A DNA stretch of 64,000 nucleotides. Source: Nocardia sp. BMG51109 (GTDB lineage: Bacteria > Actinomycetota > Actinomycetes > Mycobacteriales > Mycobacteriaceae). Under the pieces are notes generated by a model, which saw only the letters and a list, made by a program, of their open reading frames with translations, searched no databases and was not told where the DNA came from. Shown piece by piece: positions 50,981-60,831 of this stretch (position 1 is the first letter of the stretch; each line of letters starts with the position of its first letter). The stretch covers positions 4,340,001 through 4,404,000 of the forward strand of contig NZ_JAFQ01000004.1 of NCBI RefSeq assembly GCF_000526215.1, given 5' to 3'. The position numbers and the translations under genes are program-made.

Positions 50981-52192
50981 ATGCAGGTCAAGCAGTCGAG
51001 CAAGCTGGCGGGAGTGTCCTACGAGATCCGCGGACCGGTGGCCGAGCACGCCGCGCGGCTCGAGGCCGAGGGGCATCACGTGGTGAAGCTCAATACCGGG
51101 AGCCCGGCGCTGTTCGGGTTCGAGCCGCCCGCGGCGCTGGTGCAGGACATCGTGCGGTCGCTGCCGGCCTCCAGCGGTTACTGTTCGTCGAAGGGGCTGT
51201 TGCCGCCGCGCCGGTCGGTGGTGCAGTACTACGAGACCCTCGGGGTCGCCGGCGTCGACGTCGAGGAGGTGTTCCTCGGCAACGGTGTCTCCGAGCTGAT
51301 CATGATGGCGATGACGGCGCTGCTGGAGAACGGCGACGAAGTCCTCGTTCCCGCACCGGATTTCCCGCTGTGGACCGGTTCGGTCGCCCTCAACGGCGGC
51401 CACGCGGTGCACTACCTGTGCGACGAGCAATCCGACTGGTACCCCGATCTGGCCGACCTCGAGTCCAAGATCACCGACCGGACCCGGGCGCTGGTGATCA
51501 TCAATCCGAACAACCCGACCGGGGCGGTGTATCCGCCGGAGGTGCTCGGCCAGCTGGTCGAGATCGCTCGCCGGCATCAGCTGATCGTCCTCGCCGATGA
51601 GATCTACGACAAGATCCGCTACGACGGCTCGGCGCACACGGCGGTCGCCTCGCTCGCCCCGGATCTGTTGTGCCTGACATTTTCCGGGTTGTCGAAGACC
51701 TACCGGTGCGCGGGATTCCGTTCCGGGTGGCTGGTCGTGTCGGGTGCCACCCAGCACGCCGGCAACTACCTGGAGGGCCTGACCATGCTCGCCGGCATGC
51801 GGTTGTGCGCGAATGTCCCCGGGCAGCAGGCGATTCAGGCCGCGCTCGGCGGGCACCAGAGCATCTTCGAGCTCACCGCGCCCGGCGGGCGGCTGCGCGA
51901 ACAGCGGGACCGGGCGTGGGAGGCGCTCAACGCGATCCCCGGGGTCTCGTGCGTGCGACCCCAGGGCGCGCTGTACGCCTTCCCGCGCATCGACCGCAGC
52001 GTGTACCCGATCCGCGACGACGAGCGGTTCGTCCTGGACCTGTTGCTACAGGAGAAGATTCACATCGTGCAGGGCACCGGCTTCAACTGGCCGCACCCCG
52101 ACCACTTCCGCATCCTCACCTTGCCGCACGCCGACGACCTGGAAGCGATCATCGAACGCATCGGACGATTCCTGGCCACCTACCGGCAGTGA
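50981..52192 (+). CDS. Class I aminotransferase, AlaA-like (alanine/valine-pyruvate type)
   Basis: A 403-residue PLP enzyme of fold type I. Motifs are VFLGNGVSELIMMAMTALL, INPNNPTGAVY, the ADEIYDKIRYDG block (the Asp that pairs with the pyridine nitrogen), the PLP-lysine SGLSKTYRCAGFRSGW and a C-terminal arginine in HFRILTLP. The sequence resembles AlaA and mycobacterial Rv0337c, which make alanine from glutamate and pyruvate. ATG at 50981 (MQVKQSSK) has AAGG 7 bases upstream; ATG 50975 lies two codons earlier. Control by the divergent HxlR protein is likely. Confidence 0.92.
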   Translation: MQVKQSSKLAGVSYEIRGPVAEHAARLEAEGHHVVKLNTGSPALFGFEPPAALVQDIVRSLPASSGYCSSKGLLPPRRSVVQYYETLGVAGVDVEEVFLGNGVSELIMMAMTALLENGDEVLVPAPDFPLWTGSVALNGGHAVHYLCDEQSDWYPDLADLESKITDRTRALVIINPNNPTGAVYPPEVLGQLVEIARRHQLIVLADEIYDKIRYDGSAHTAVASLAPDLLCLTFSGLSKTYRCAGFRSGWLVVSGATQHAGNYLEGLTMLAGMRLCANVPGQQAIQAALGGHQSIFELTAPGGRLREQRDRAWEALNAIPGVSCVRPQGALYAFPRIDRSVYPIRDDERFVLDLLLQEKIHIVQGTGFNWPHPDHFRILTLPHADDLEAIIERIGRFLATYRQ

Positions 52193-52272
52193 GCCCGGCG
52201 TGCGGGACTCTTGCCGGAACCCCCTGTCTCCCAGGGCGTTAGGGCCGTGCCGAGGGGAAGGGTTCGCGAACC

Positions 52273-53688
52273 TCATCGTGGGGGAGAAGCCGGGGGTTGC
52301 TGCGGGGCCGCGGGGCATTCGGTCGGGGCCGAGACGCCGCGCAGGCGCGCATCGAGCCAGTCGACCACTTCCGGGAATCCGGCGAGCGCGCCGAGCAGGT
52401 GCTCGCCGGGCTCGGGGCGGAATACGGCCGGAACGCCGCGTGCGCATTGCTGCCGGTACAGCTCCCGGGGTCCTTCGATGGGGAGCCAGAAGTCGTGTGC
52501 GCCATGGTAGATGAGCAGCGGCGCTCCCGCGGTCCGGTCCCTCAGGTCGGCCTGCCGGAGCACCCGGTCGGCGGCCGGGCTGTCGAGTGGGTCGGCGGTG
52601 TTCGTGGCGATCTCGATCGGGATTCCGATCACGCCGAGCGGCCCGTTGGTGTCGCCGCAGGTGTCCTTCACCGGCGAGGCCGCCACCCACTGCGCGAGAT
52701 GGTTCATGGTCGCGAGCAGTTCCGGATGCTCTCGTGCCATCGCCAGCGACACGGCCAGCAGGATTCCGGACGCTATATTGCCGTTGAACTTGTGCGCCAG
52801 CGCACGGTAGTCGGTGACGAGCCCGCCCGCGGCCGCCCCGGCCAGCACACCGCTCAGTTCGGGTGCGTAGTCGCCGAGCAGCATGGCCGTCGCATACGAG
52901 GCGATCGCCCCGCCCGAATATCCGGTGACGGCGAATCGGCTGTCCGCGAACTCGGCCGGGGACACCGCCCGCACGGCGCGGATGGCGTCGAGCACCACGT
53001 GGCCCGCCACGGCCGGTTCGGCGTACGACATCCACGGGCCCTCGTGGTCCGGGACCAGCACCGCATAGCCCCGGCTCAGGCCCCACCAGGTCGTCGGCGG
53101 GAACAGGTCGCCGGTGTTGAACTTGTCGTGAATGCCGTGTGCCAGAGCGTAACTCGGCGTGCAGCGCGCGCCGAGCGCGTTGATCGGCAGTGCGTTCGTG
53201 AGCACCGGCCGGCCGCCCGGGCCGGTCCAGGCCGCCGCCGGAATCACCAATGTGGCTGTGCCGAAGGACGGTACGCCCGATGCCGCGGTCGTCCGGAACT
53301 TCAGCAGCAGGGCGCGCCGGATCGGCACGACCGCCAGTGGCGCGGTCGTCGCCGTCACGTCGCGCCACTCGACGAGATCGCCGGGTGCGAGCCGATCGAG
53401 ACCGGCCGGCCACGCGTCGAAGGCGGGATCACCCGTCGGCAGCGGCAGGACGCCGCGCCACACGGCCGCAAGTTCGGGCGGGAGGTCGGCGGTGGGTGGC
53501 GACGGTGCCGCCGGAAACGGCAGTGCCGGAACGGTTCTGTCGATCCACCGCTGAAACTCGGAGGGAGCCGGAGCGCTCGGCGGCGCCGGCGGCCCGCCGA
53601 ATGTCTCGTCGTCGGCCCGAGCCCACGGCTGCCCGAACGACAGACAGCCGACCAACGCCATAATCACTACTGCGCGTATCGATCTCAC
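52273..53688 (-). CDS. Secretory lipase (LIP family alpha/beta hydrolase)
   Basis: A 471-residue exported hydrolase. A signal peptide (AVVIMALVGCLSFGQPWARA, cleavage near ARA-DD) and a Pro-rich stretch precede the catalytic domain. The nucleophile elbow is TGYSGGAIASY, with the Asp/His pair likely in IYHGAHDFWLP and PGEHLLGAL. The layout resembles the secretory lipase family (Candida LIP type), which is common in mycobacteria and nocardiae and cleaves triacylglycerols or esters outside the cell. It starts with GTG and ends in a Pro/Ser tail. It is monocistronic and convergent with the aminotransferase gene. Confidence 0.88.
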   Translation of the reverse strand: MRSIRAVVIMALVGCLSFGQPWARADDETFGGPPAPPSAPAPSEFQRWIDRTVPALPFPAAPSPPTADLPPELAAVWRGVLPLPTGDPAFDAWPAGLDRLAPGDLVEWRDVTATTAPLAVVPIRRALLLKFRTTAASGVPSFGTATLVIPAAAWTGPGGRPVLTNALPINALGARCTPSYALAHGIHDKFNTGDLFPPTTWWGLSRGYAVLVPDHEGPWMSYAEPAVAGHVVLDAIRAVRAVSPAEFADSRFAVTGYSGGAIASYATAMLLGDYAPELSGVLAGAAAGGLVTDYRALAHKFNGNIASGILLAVSLAMAREHPELLATMNHLAQWVAASPVKDTCGDTNGPLGVIGIPIEIATNTADPLDSPAADRVLRQADLRDRTAGAPLLIYHGAHDFWLPIEGPRELYRQQCARGVPAVFRPEPGEHLLGALAGFPEVVDWLDARLRGVSAPTECPAAPQQPPASPPR

Positions 53689-53962
53689 GGCATTCCCCCA
53701 GGGATTCGGATCGACGGATTCGGATCGACCATGCCCGACTTACCGGAAGTATCCGCCACCGCCCGCCGATCCGATAGTGCGGGAAGAACATCTACGTCGG
53801 CCCACAACCCCGCGATCGCCGGGATTGTGGTCGCCGCCAATTCTCCGGCCCCGCTGGGAATCTCGCGTCCGAGAAGCGGACGTCCGCAGCCGGCGATGAC
53901 GGCGGGGCGTTGATGCGGGGCCGTCAGAGCGGGCACCTGCGGCGGTGCGGTGCTGAAGGGAG

Positions 53963-54038
53963 TGGAGCGGATGACGGGATTCGAACCCGCGACCCTCACC
54001 TTGGCAAGGTGATGCGCTACCAGCTGCGCTACATCCGC
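53963..54038 (-). tRNA. tRNA-Gly (GCC)
   Basis: The minus strand folds as a complete cloverleaf: acceptor GCGGATG/CATCCGC, D stem GCGC, anticodon stem TCACC/GGTGA with loop TTGCCAA (anticodon GCC), and T arm with TTCGAAT. The discriminator base is T and an encoded CCA follows. Confidence 0.97.
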
Positions 54039-54444
54039 GTGCCTTGCGGCGACGGGTTTCCACGATAGTCGATCGCGGGGTGGATCGGCGAATCGCCTGG
54101 TGACGGGGATAGGGGGCGCGCAGCGAGCGCACAGCGTGGACAGACGGCGGCCCCAGTTCACGGCCCGACGATGGATCGTGACACGAGAGGCCCGATTAGA
54201 CCACCATCGAGGCGCCCGCGCCGCGGGATACGCCCGTACCACCGAGTCCGCCGGCCGGGCGGGCGCACGGCCCCGCCCGATTCCACGCAGGCCCCGTGTC
54301 CCACCGGACACGGGGTCTGCGGCAGTGTGGAGATCCGTTAGCTGCAAGTATGCTGCTTGCGTTCGGTTGTGCGCGTCATTCATGGGTTTCCGGTGCCGGT
54401 TCCGTTGGTACGGACGAGTTGCGAGAACGACCTAGGAGGATGTG
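54039..54444. other. Region between tRNA-Gly and ctaD, with a hairpin at 54292-54315
   Basis: About 400 bases holding the divergent promoters of the tRNA and ctaD. The only structure is a perfect 10-bp stem, CCCCGTGTCC/GGACACGGGG, with a 4-base loop (54292-54315). It could lie in a ctaD leader or end a transcript. No protein gene is seen. Confidence 0.5.
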
Positions 54445-56184
54445 GTGACTGCTGTATCTCCGAAACCGGAGGATCGGCTCGAGGCCGTGCGGCCTTATCC
54501 GGCGCGGTCCGAGTCGAAGGGGTCGTTCCTGTTCAAGGCGGTCACCACCACCGATCCCAAGCTGCTCGGGCAGATGTACATGTTCACGGCCATGTCCTTT
54601 TTCATGATCGGTGGCGTGATGGCGCTGCTGATGCGTGGTGAGCTGGCGCGGCCGGGTCTGCAGTTCCTGTCGCCGGAGCAGTTCAATCAGCTGTTCACGA
54701 TGCACGGCACGATCATGTTGCTGTTCTATGCGACCGCGATCGTGTTCGGTTTCGCGAATGTCGTGCTGCCGTTGCAGATCGGTGCGCCGGACGTCGCGTT
54801 CCCGCGGTTGAACGCGTTCAGCTATTGGCTCTATCTGTTCGGCGCGACGATGGCCACCGCCGGCTTCCTCACCCCCGGTGGCGCCGCCGATTTCGGCTGG
54901 ACGGCCTACACCCCGCTGTCGGATATCGTGCATGCGCCGGGTGTGGGTGCGGACTTGTGGATCATGGGCCTGGCCGTCTCGGGTCTGGGCACCATCCTCG
55001 GCGGCGTCAACATGATCACGACGGTGGTCTGCCTGCGGTGCCCGGGGATGACGCTGTTCCGGATGCCGATCTTCACCTGGAACATCCTCGTCACCAGTGT
55101 TCTTATCCTGCTGGCGTTCCCGATTCTGACGGCCGCGCTGATGGCGCTGGCCTACGACCGGCACCTGGGCGGGCACATCTACGACCCCGCGAACGGCGGA
55201 GCGATCCTGTATCAGCACCTGTTCTGGTATTTCGGGCATCCGGAGGTGTACATCATCGCGCTGCCGTTCTTCGGCATCGTGTCGGACATCTTCCCGGTGT
55301 TCAGCCGCAAGCCGATCTTCGGCTATACCGCACTGGTCTACGCGACGTTCGCCATCGCGGCCCTCTCGGTCGCGGTGTGGGCGCACCACATGTTCGCCAC
55401 CGGTGCGGTGCTGTTGCCGTTCTTCTCGTTCATGACCTTCCTGATCGCGGTGCCGACGGGGGTGAAGTTCTTCAACTGGATCGGCACCATGTGGAAGGGG
55501 CAGTTGACGTTCGAGACACCGATGCTGTTCTCGGTCGGATTCATCGTGACCTTCCTGTTCGGCGGCCTGTCGGGGGTGATCCTGGCGAGCCCGCCGTTGG
55601 ATTTCCATGTGTCCGACAGCTATTTCGTCGTCGCGCACTTCCACTACGTGCTGTTCGGGACGATCGCGTTCGCCACCTACGCGGGCATCTACTTCTGGTT
55701 CCCGAAGATGACCGGCCGCATGCTCGACGAGCGGCTCGGAAAATGGCACTTCTGGACCACGTTCATCGGCTTCCACACGACGTTTCTCGTGCAGCACTGG
55801 GTCGGTGCCGAGGGGATGCCGCGCCGGTACGCCGACTACCTGGATATCGACAACTTCACGCTGCTGAACACGATCTCGACGATCGGCGCCTTCATCCTGG
55901 GCGCCTCGGTGCTGCCGTTCGTGTGGAACGTGTTCAAGAGCCACCGGTTCGGCGAGGTGGTGACCGTGGACGACCCGTGGGGCTACGGAAGTTCGCTGGA
56001 GTGGGCGACGTCGTGCCCGCCGCCGCGGCACAACTTCTACGAGTTGCCGCGGATCCGGTCGGAGCGTCCGGCGTTCGAACTGCACTACCCGCACATGGTG
56101 GACCGCATGCGCGCCGAATCGCACGTCGGATTCGGCCGCAACTCGCACGCCGAGGTCACCGAAAACCTGGCCGCGTCGAAGTAG
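54445..56184 (+). CDS. ctaD: Cytochrome c oxidase subunit I
   Basis: A 579-residue haem-copper oxidase subunit with 12 predicted membrane helices. Key motifs are [12 protein letters not shown] (a haem a ligand histidine), [17 protein letters not shown] (CuB histidine and the cross-linked tyrosine), [10 protein letters not shown] (two CuB histidines) and [11 protein letters not shown] (the haem a3 and haem a ligands). It is the aa3 oxidase of the cytochrome bcc-aa3 supercomplex, placed alone as usual in mycolate actinomycetes. GTG at 54445 has AGGAGG 5 bases upstream; a GTG one codon earlier is also in frame. Confidence 0.97.
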   Translation: MTAVSPKPEDRLEAVRPYPARSESKGSFLFKAVTTTDPKLLGQMYMFTAMSFFMIGGVMALLMRGELARPGLQFLSPEQFNQLFTMHGTIMLLFYATAIVFGFANVVLPLQIGAPDVAFPRLNAFSYWLYLFGATMATAGFLTPGGAADFGWTAYTPLSDIVHAPGVGADLWIMGLAVSGLGTILGGVNMITTVVCLRCPGMTLFRMPIFTWNILVTSVLILLAFPILTAALMALAYDRHLGGHIYDPANGGAILYQHLFWYFGHPEVYIIALPFFGIVSDIFPVFSRKPIFGYTALVYATFAIAALSVAVWAHHMFATGAVLLPFFSFMTFLIAVPTGVKFFNWIGTMWKGQLTFETPMLFSVGFIVTFLFGGLSGVILASPPLDFHVSDSYFVVAHFHYVLFGTIAFATYAGIYFWFPKMTGRMLDERLGKWHFWTTFIGFHTTFLVQHWVGAEGMPRRYADYLDIDNFTLLNTISTIGAFILGASVLPFVWNVFKSHRFGEVVTVDDPWGYGSSLEWATSCPPPRHNFYELPRIRSERPAFELHYPHMVDRMRAESHVGFGRNSHAEVTENLAASK

Positions 56185-56253
56185 GATCCCGCACGGACTT
56201 GGTGCCGGTGGAAATAGACCTGCACCACGTTCGTGCCCTCGAGGCGACCAAGG

Positions 56254-56278
56254 CTCTGTGTCCTGTTGGGGCACAGAG
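56254..56278 (+). terminator. Terminator of ctaD
   Basis: CTCTGTG (56254-56260) pairs with CACAGAG (56272-56278), extended inward by GC pairs, 70 bases after the ctaD stop. Short GTATCACCCAT-like repeats follow before the convergent SnoaL-like gene. Confidence 0.65.
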
Positions 56279-56336
56279 TCTGTCGCTCAGCCCATCGCCC
56301 GTATCACCCCATCGCCTGTATCACCCATCGCCCGAA

Positions 56337-56780
56337 TCAGGGTCCGACCGCCGATGAGCCGACGAAGGCGTAGCTCTTCTCCTGCTCGCGCCGCGCGATG
56401 CGCCAGCGGCCGTCGACACGCCGGAGGTCGTCGACGTACCACAGGCCGTACTGCATCAGCGTCTGCCGTCCCTCCTGGTCCGCGACCACCATCGGGTTGT
56501 GGCACATGGTCCGCACGGCCGCCGTATCGCCGTCGACGGTGATCGACCAATTGCTGAGGAAGTGCTGGTGTGCCACGAAATTCGGCAGCACCTGCGCCAG
56601 GAACTCCTTGAGCCCGGCCAGTCCGCCCGTGGGGGCGCCCGTCGCGGAGAAGTCGATGTGCGCGTCGGGCGTGAAGAGATCGTCGAGCAGGTCCCACTGG
56701 TGCGTGTCGACCGCGTGTGCGTACCGCACCGTGAGGTCCTGGATCTCCAGCCGATCCGACATTTCCTGCAGTGCCAACAT
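56337..56780 (-). CDS. SnoaL-like/NTF2-fold protein
   Basis: A 147-residue NTF2-like protein of the SnoaL group: LEIQDLTVRYAHAVDTHQWDLLDDLFTPDAHIDF, then HQHFLSNWSITVDGDTAAVRTM and YVDDLRRVDGRWRIARRE. Members include steroid isomerases, dehydratases and polyketide cyclases, as well as binding proteins. ATG at 56780 has GAGGAGGCGAAG directly upstream, which decides against the ATG at 56810. Neighbours give no clue to the substrate. Confidence 0.85.
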   Translation of the reverse strand: MLALQEMSDRLEIQDLTVRYAHAVDTHQWDLLDDLFTPDAHIDFSATGAPTGGLAGLKEFLAQVLPNFVAHQHFLSNWSITVDGDTAAVRTMCHNPMVVADQEGRQTLMQYGLWYVDDLRRVDGRWRIARREQEKSYAFVGSSAVGP

Positions 56781-56993
56781 CTTCGCCTCCTCGTTCCGTG
56801 TGCTGGGCATCTTGCCAGCCCGGCCCGGGTTCGGGCGACAGCCGGTTGCCGACGCCGGCCGTCAGGGCAGGAACTTCGTGAGCTGCGGTAGCGCCTCGGC
56901 GGGGCAATTCGGCACGATTCCGGGATCGGTCCCGGAGATCGCTGCCAGGATCGACGGGACGGTAACCGGACCGCAGACGGATAGGTGATTCGA

Positions 56994-57797
56994 ATGTGTC
57001 GGACCTTGGAACCGGTGGACGGGCAGCGCCTGCCCGCCTCGCACGACAGCCTCGCCCGGGGCGTGGCCGCGCCGGTCGCGGGGACGGTGTCGGCGCTGTC
57101 GCTCGTCGGCGGTGTCACCTTCCGTCCCAAGGATGGCCGCAAGGTGATCTTCGGCCGCAATCGGCCGCTGGTGCACGTGTGCATCGGGGAGAACGACGTG
57201 CGGATCAGCCGGCACCAGGGCACGCTCGTGTGCGGCGACAACCGGTGGTGGGTGCACAATCTGGGGGCGCAGCCGATCCGGATCGCCGAGTCGTGCCTGC
57301 TTTTCCGGGAGGAGGAGCCGGTTCCGCTCGACGACGGATACACGCCGCTGTTCATCCGCGGGTCGGACCGGCGCGAACACCTGCTGGAGGTCTTCGTCAC
57401 CGCCTCCGGGCTGAGCGAGCCCGGTCCTCGGCACCGGCATCTGACCAGTCCCGTTGCGTCGCACGACCTCAGCGATACCGAGCGGCTGGTGCTGGTCGTG
57501 CTGGGGCAGCGGTATCTGCGGCACGAGTCCACGCCGCAACCGTGGACGTGGGACGCCACCGCGAAACTTCTCGCCGAGATCCAGCCGGACGCCGGGTGGA
57601 AACGGCGGCGGGTCGAAGAACTCGTGGGCGCCGTCCGGCTGCGGCTGCACCGCCTCGGCGTCGCCGGGCTGGTCGCGGAGGAGGTTCCGCAGCCGATCGG
57701 TAATATGTTGAACCACAATCTGATTCAGGAACTCATGCTGTCGGGAACCTTGGTGCCGCGCGACCTGTTCCTGATCGAGCTCGGCGGCGAGAGCTGA
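56994..57797 (+). CDS. FHA-domain protein
   Basis: A 267-residue cytoplasmic protein. The N-terminal FHA domain (about residues 30-120) has VIFGRNRPLVHVCIGENDVRISRHQGTLVC, with the R and S-RH of the phosphothreonine site, and WWVHNLGAQPIRI. The C-terminal half has a DNA-binding-like region (LSDTERLVLVVLGQRYLR, then WDATAKLLAEIQPDAGWKRRRVEELVGAVR). This domain pair occurs in actinobacterial phospho-reader proteins that may act as regulators. The Ser/Thr kinase at 58.2-59.9 kb is a candidate partner, which is inference. Confidence 0.82.
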   Translation: MCRTLEPVDGQRLPASHDSLARGVAAPVAGTVSALSLVGGVTFRPKDGRKVIFGRNRPLVHVCIGENDVRISRHQGTLVCGDNRWWVHNLGAQPIRIAESCLLFREEEPVPLDDGYTPLFIRGSDRREHLLEVFVTASGLSEPGPRHRHLTSPVASHDLSDTERLVLVVLGQRYLRHESTPQPWTWDATAKLLAEIQPDAGWKRRRVEELVGAVRLRLHRLGVAGLVAEEVPQPIGNMLNHNLIQELMLSGTLVPRDLFLIELGGES

Positions 57798-57927
57798 TAT
57801 CGGGACCGGTCCCGCGGCCGGATGGCTAACCTGGCCGCGCCGGACGCACCGATCGCACGGCGTCGACGTGGGATCGGAATTCCGGTGCACTCCAACGCTA
57901 TTCAGTGAATCGGAAGGAACAGACGCC

Positions 57928-58215
57928 ATGTCTCGCCGCACCGTCTCCCTCGGCCGCGTGATCGCGATCTCGGTCTTCGCCGTCGCGGCCTGCTCCGCAT
58001 CGTTCCAGGCCGCCTCGGCGCAGCCCGGCATCGCATTCGGAACTGGCACCGCCGCAACGCAATACAACCCGTGCGGGTCGAACAGCTACGGCTGTTACCA
58101 GCCCTACGGCGCGTGCGACAGCTATCAGCCCGGATGCGCCGGAGCGCAGGACCCCGGCTACAAGCCCTACGACTACGAACAGAACAAGCCGTACTACAGC
58201 GGGTCCTACCGGTAG
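57928..58215 (+). CDS. Small secreted Tyr/Cys-rich protein
   Basis: A 95-residue exported protein. A signal peptide (RVIAISVFAVAACSASFQAASA, cleavage near ASA-QP) is followed by a short mature domain of about 60 residues. This domain has four cysteines in CGSNSYGCYQPYGACDSYQPGC and many Tyr-Pro pairs (KPYDYEQNKPYYSG). Two disulfides are likely. ATG at 57928 has GGAAGGAAC upstream. The family is not recognised; a cell-wall or surface role is possible. The kinase gene is convergent, 16 bases away. Confidence 0.75.
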   Translation: MSRRTVSLGRVIAISVFAVAACSASFQAASAQPGIAFGTGTAATQYNPCGSNSYGCYQPYGACDSYQPGCAGAQDPGYKPYDYEQNKPYYSGSYR

Positions 58216-58231
58216 AACCGGCCCGCGGCTC

Positions 58232-59926
58232 TCATCCGGTCAGGTCGGCCGCGACCGTGGTCGCGAGATCGGTGACGGTGGCGCAGCGCTCCGCGGTCGT
58301 CGGCGCCCCCGAATACTGGATCACGACGACCTCGGCGCGGTCACCGCCGGATGTGCCGCGGAAGCGGCGGTACTCGATCTGCACCACGCAGCTGTTCTGA
58401 TCGGTGGGGCCGCTCCGGCGGAAGGCGGGCAGGCCGGCGAGCGTCAGCGGCTGCCCGTCGGCCGCGGTCTTCAGCGAGTCGCGGTCGTAGCGCACGGTCA
58501 CGTGCCCCTCGATGGTGCTGTTCCAGCGGCACGACCAGTTGCCGAACCCGACGACCGGATGGACGGCGTCGATGCCCGCCACCTTGCCGAGTGCCGAGGC
58601 GTCCAGCAGCCCGCAGGCGTCGTGCCGGGCCAGGGAAGCCGCCGGAAAGGGCGCCGAGCGGCGCGGTATCGCACTGCGCCACACCATGTCTCGTGCATGG
58701 ATCACCGATGCGTCGGCGATCGCGCACGGGTCCGGCCCGGCCTCGGCCAGCCGCTCGCCGGTGATCTCGATATTCCCGCCGCTCGAAACCACCAGGGTGC
58801 GAATGCATCTGGTGCCGCTGGGCGGCTCCGACACGATCGTGACGTTCCCGGACCGGACGAGCGACAGCTGCGAGGTCTGTTCGGGGGCGTCGGCCTTCAG
58901 GATCAGCCGGACCCGGCCGACGTCGGGGTGGAAATCGTCTCCCCACATCCGCACGCGCAGGTCGCAGGTGTCGAAATTGGCCTCGTCGGTGGTCAGATCG
59001 ATCCGGCCGAACTCGGCCAGCGCGGCCGGATCCAGCAGCGCGCACGGATCGGCCGTGCGCCGGTCGCCCAGCGTATCCGTCGCCGCGGTCACCGGTATGG
59101 CCACACCTGCCGCGACGCTCAGCGCGACGGCGGTGATCTCCGCGACGCCGATCGCCACCCGCCGCAGCACCACGCGATTCCATTCTCGCGCAGGCCGTTC
59201 CAGGCGAGCGAAGCGCGCCGCGGCGGTTGCGGCGGCGGGGCGGTGGTTCGGCCCGGGTTGCATCAGCTGGGTCAGCAGCTCGTCGAGCTGACCGGTGCGG
59301 CGGCGGCGCCGGGTCACGGCCTGCAGCGACGCCGCGAGCGCGTAGACGTCCACCTGGGGACCGGCCGTCTCGCCCCGTTCGATCTCGGGCGCCTGATACT
59401 GCCACTTCCCGCGCGCCGCATCGACTCTCGGACGTTCTCCGGTGGGAGCGTTGCGCAGGTCCAGGGAACTGCCGAAGTCGGTCAGCAGGGCGTCGCCCTC
59501 GTCGGTGACGATGATGTTCTCGGGGGAGACGTCGCAGTGCAGGATCCCGTGATCGTGGCAGTGCGCCAACGCGCTCGCGATCTGCTCGCCGACGGCCGCG
59601 GCGCGCAGCGGGTCGAGTTTGCGGTCGCTGCGCGCGATTTCGGCGAGCGAGCGGCCCGGCACGTACTCCATGACCAGCCAGCACACGCCGTCGTCGACCA
59701 GGATGTCGTGCACGCCGGCGACGTGCGGGTGGCGAAGGCGGGCCGCGTTGCGTGCCGCGGTCCGCAACCGCTCCGCGCTGTCGGAGTCGTCCGGGCGCGG
59801 GCATTTCAGCACCACGTCGCGGCCCAGATCCTCGTCCGTGGCCCGCCAGACCATCCCCTCGCCGCCGAGCATGAACAACGCCCGCAGCGTGTACCGGCCC
59901 GCGATGATGTCCCCGACGCTCGTCAT
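58232..59926 (-). CDS. Membrane-anchored Ser/Thr protein kinase with two DUF3558-like extracellular repeats
   Basis: A 564-residue Hanks-type kinase. The kinase domain covers residues 8-245: Gly loop LGGEGMVW, catalytic lysine K41 (VVLKCPR), catalytic loop HCDVSPENI (130-138, with HCD in place of HRD), DFG at 150-152 and APE at 179-181. A membrane helix lies at about 258-280. The extracellular part holds two related cysteine-containing repeats, beginning DPCALLDPAALAEFG and DACGLLDASALGKVAG, like DUF3558 lipoprotein domains. The HCD variant marks a non-RD kinase. ATG at 59926 is preferred because kinase homology starts there; ATG 59956 is also possible. Confidence 0.88.
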   Translation of the reverse strand: MTSVGDIIAGRYTLRALFMLGGEGMVWRATDEDLGRDVVLKCPRPDDSDSAERLRTAARNAARLRHPHVAGVHDILVDDGVCWLVMEYVPGRSLAEIARSDRKLDPLRAAAVGEQIASALAHCHDHGILHCDVSPENIIVTDEGDALLTDFGSSLDLRNAPTGERPRVDAARGKWQYQAPEIERGETAGPQVDVYALAASLQAVTRRRRRTGQLDELLTQLMQPGPNHRPAAATAAARFARLERPAREWNRVVLRRVAIGVAEITAVALSVAAGVAIPVTAATDTLGDRRTADPCALLDPAALAEFGRIDLTTDEANFDTCDLRVRMWGDDFHPDVGRVRLILKADAPEQTSQLSLVRSGNVTIVSEPPSGTRCIRTLVVSSGGNIEITGERLAEAGPDPCAIADASVIHARDMVWRSAIPRRSAPFPAASLARHDACGLLDASALGKVAGIDAVHPVVGFGNWSCRWNSTIEGHVTVRYDRDSLKTAADGQPLTLAGLPAFRRSGPTDQNSCVVQIEYRRFRGTSGGDRAEVVVIQYSGAPTTAERCATVTDLATTVAADLTG

Positions 59927-60138
59927 GAGCCCGCTCTCGTAGTCCGAACCCCACATTCAGCGAGCGAAGTTTAAACGTTCAACGCGGGCAGCGCGCCGGC
60001 TTCTGCCTGCGAACCGGCCGGTAGGACTCGTCGGCCCGCGTCGCACGGGGCGCCCGCCGGCCGCTGTGACAGACTGTCTCAGACAAGCGGGGCGGCCCCG
60101 GCCGCCGCCGCAACCCGGACCGACCGACAGGAGTGACC

Positions 60139-60501
60139 ATGGGCCGCAGCAGGAGGAAGCGCCGGGCGAGCCAGGCGCTGGTCGAGGGCAAGACGCCGAA
60201 GAACCCGGTGGTCATCGACGCCCGCACCCCGGACAGCGTCCCCGCCCGCCTGTTCGGCCTCGGCCTGGCCGGCACCGGTGCCGCGCACTTCACCGCCCCG
60301 CAGCTCTTCGATACGATCACCGGTGTCGCCTTCCCGCGGCACACCCGGCAGTGGACCTACCGCAACGGCGGCACCGAACTGCTGCTCGGACTCGCGATCA
60401 CCTTCCGCCGCACCCGCGTACTCGGCGCCGTCGGCCTGCTCGCCTACGTCGGCTTCCTGGGCAGCCGCTTCGCCGGCGGGAAGCCGGGCGAGCGCTCCTG
60501 A
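60139..60501 (+). CDS. Small DoxX-like membrane protein
   Basis: A 120-residue protein with a basic N terminus (GRSRRKRRASQ) and three or four hydrophobic segments: RLFGLGLAGTGAAHFTAP, TELLLGLAITFRRT and VLGAVGLLAYVGFLGSRFAG. The spacing resembles DoxX/SURF4-like small membrane proteins. ATG at 60139 has AGGAG 5 bases upstream. It is divergent from the kinase gene and monocistronic. The function is unknown. Confidence 0.72.
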   Translation: MGRSRRKRRASQALVEGKTPKNPVVIDARTPDSVPARLFGLGLAGTGAAHFTAPQLFDTITGVAFPRHTRQWTYRNGGTELLLGLAITFRRTRVLGAVGLLAYVGFLGSRFAGGKPGERS

Positions 60502-60831
60502 CGGCATCCGGTCAGGAGTTCCGGCCCGAGTAGCCCGGAGCGGGGCCGGTCCGGCGGCAGGACGGCGGGGAGGCCCGCGCGGGCTCTCGCGCAGCGGCCC
60601 CGTCTCCTGCGATATCGCCGAAACCTTTGCCAGACGGTCGAATCCGCTCGAGCAGAACTCGCCCACAGCCCGGCCGCAGGGGCAATCGGTCCACGTGCCG
60701 GTCCCGCGGGCGCCGTCGGCCTCGGACGTGCCTGCGCATGTCGTGGCGGAGACGACCGGGAGAGCGCGGATGTTTACGCACCGTCGCACCGGGCAGCCGC
60801 GCAGCGGGGGCACTCTACCGAGGAGGCGACC
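60502..60831. other. Intergenic region upstream of katE, no gene seen
   Basis: About 330 bases. Open frames on both strands have no protein-like features or ribosome sites. The catalase promoter must be here, but no clear -35/-10 pair, operator or RNA fold stands out. Confidence 0.4.

Noticed and set aside
53963..54038. Prophage or island attachment site at tRNA-Gly
   Set aside because: No integrase and no second copy of the tRNA 3' end were noticed nearby; flanking genes are housekeeping.
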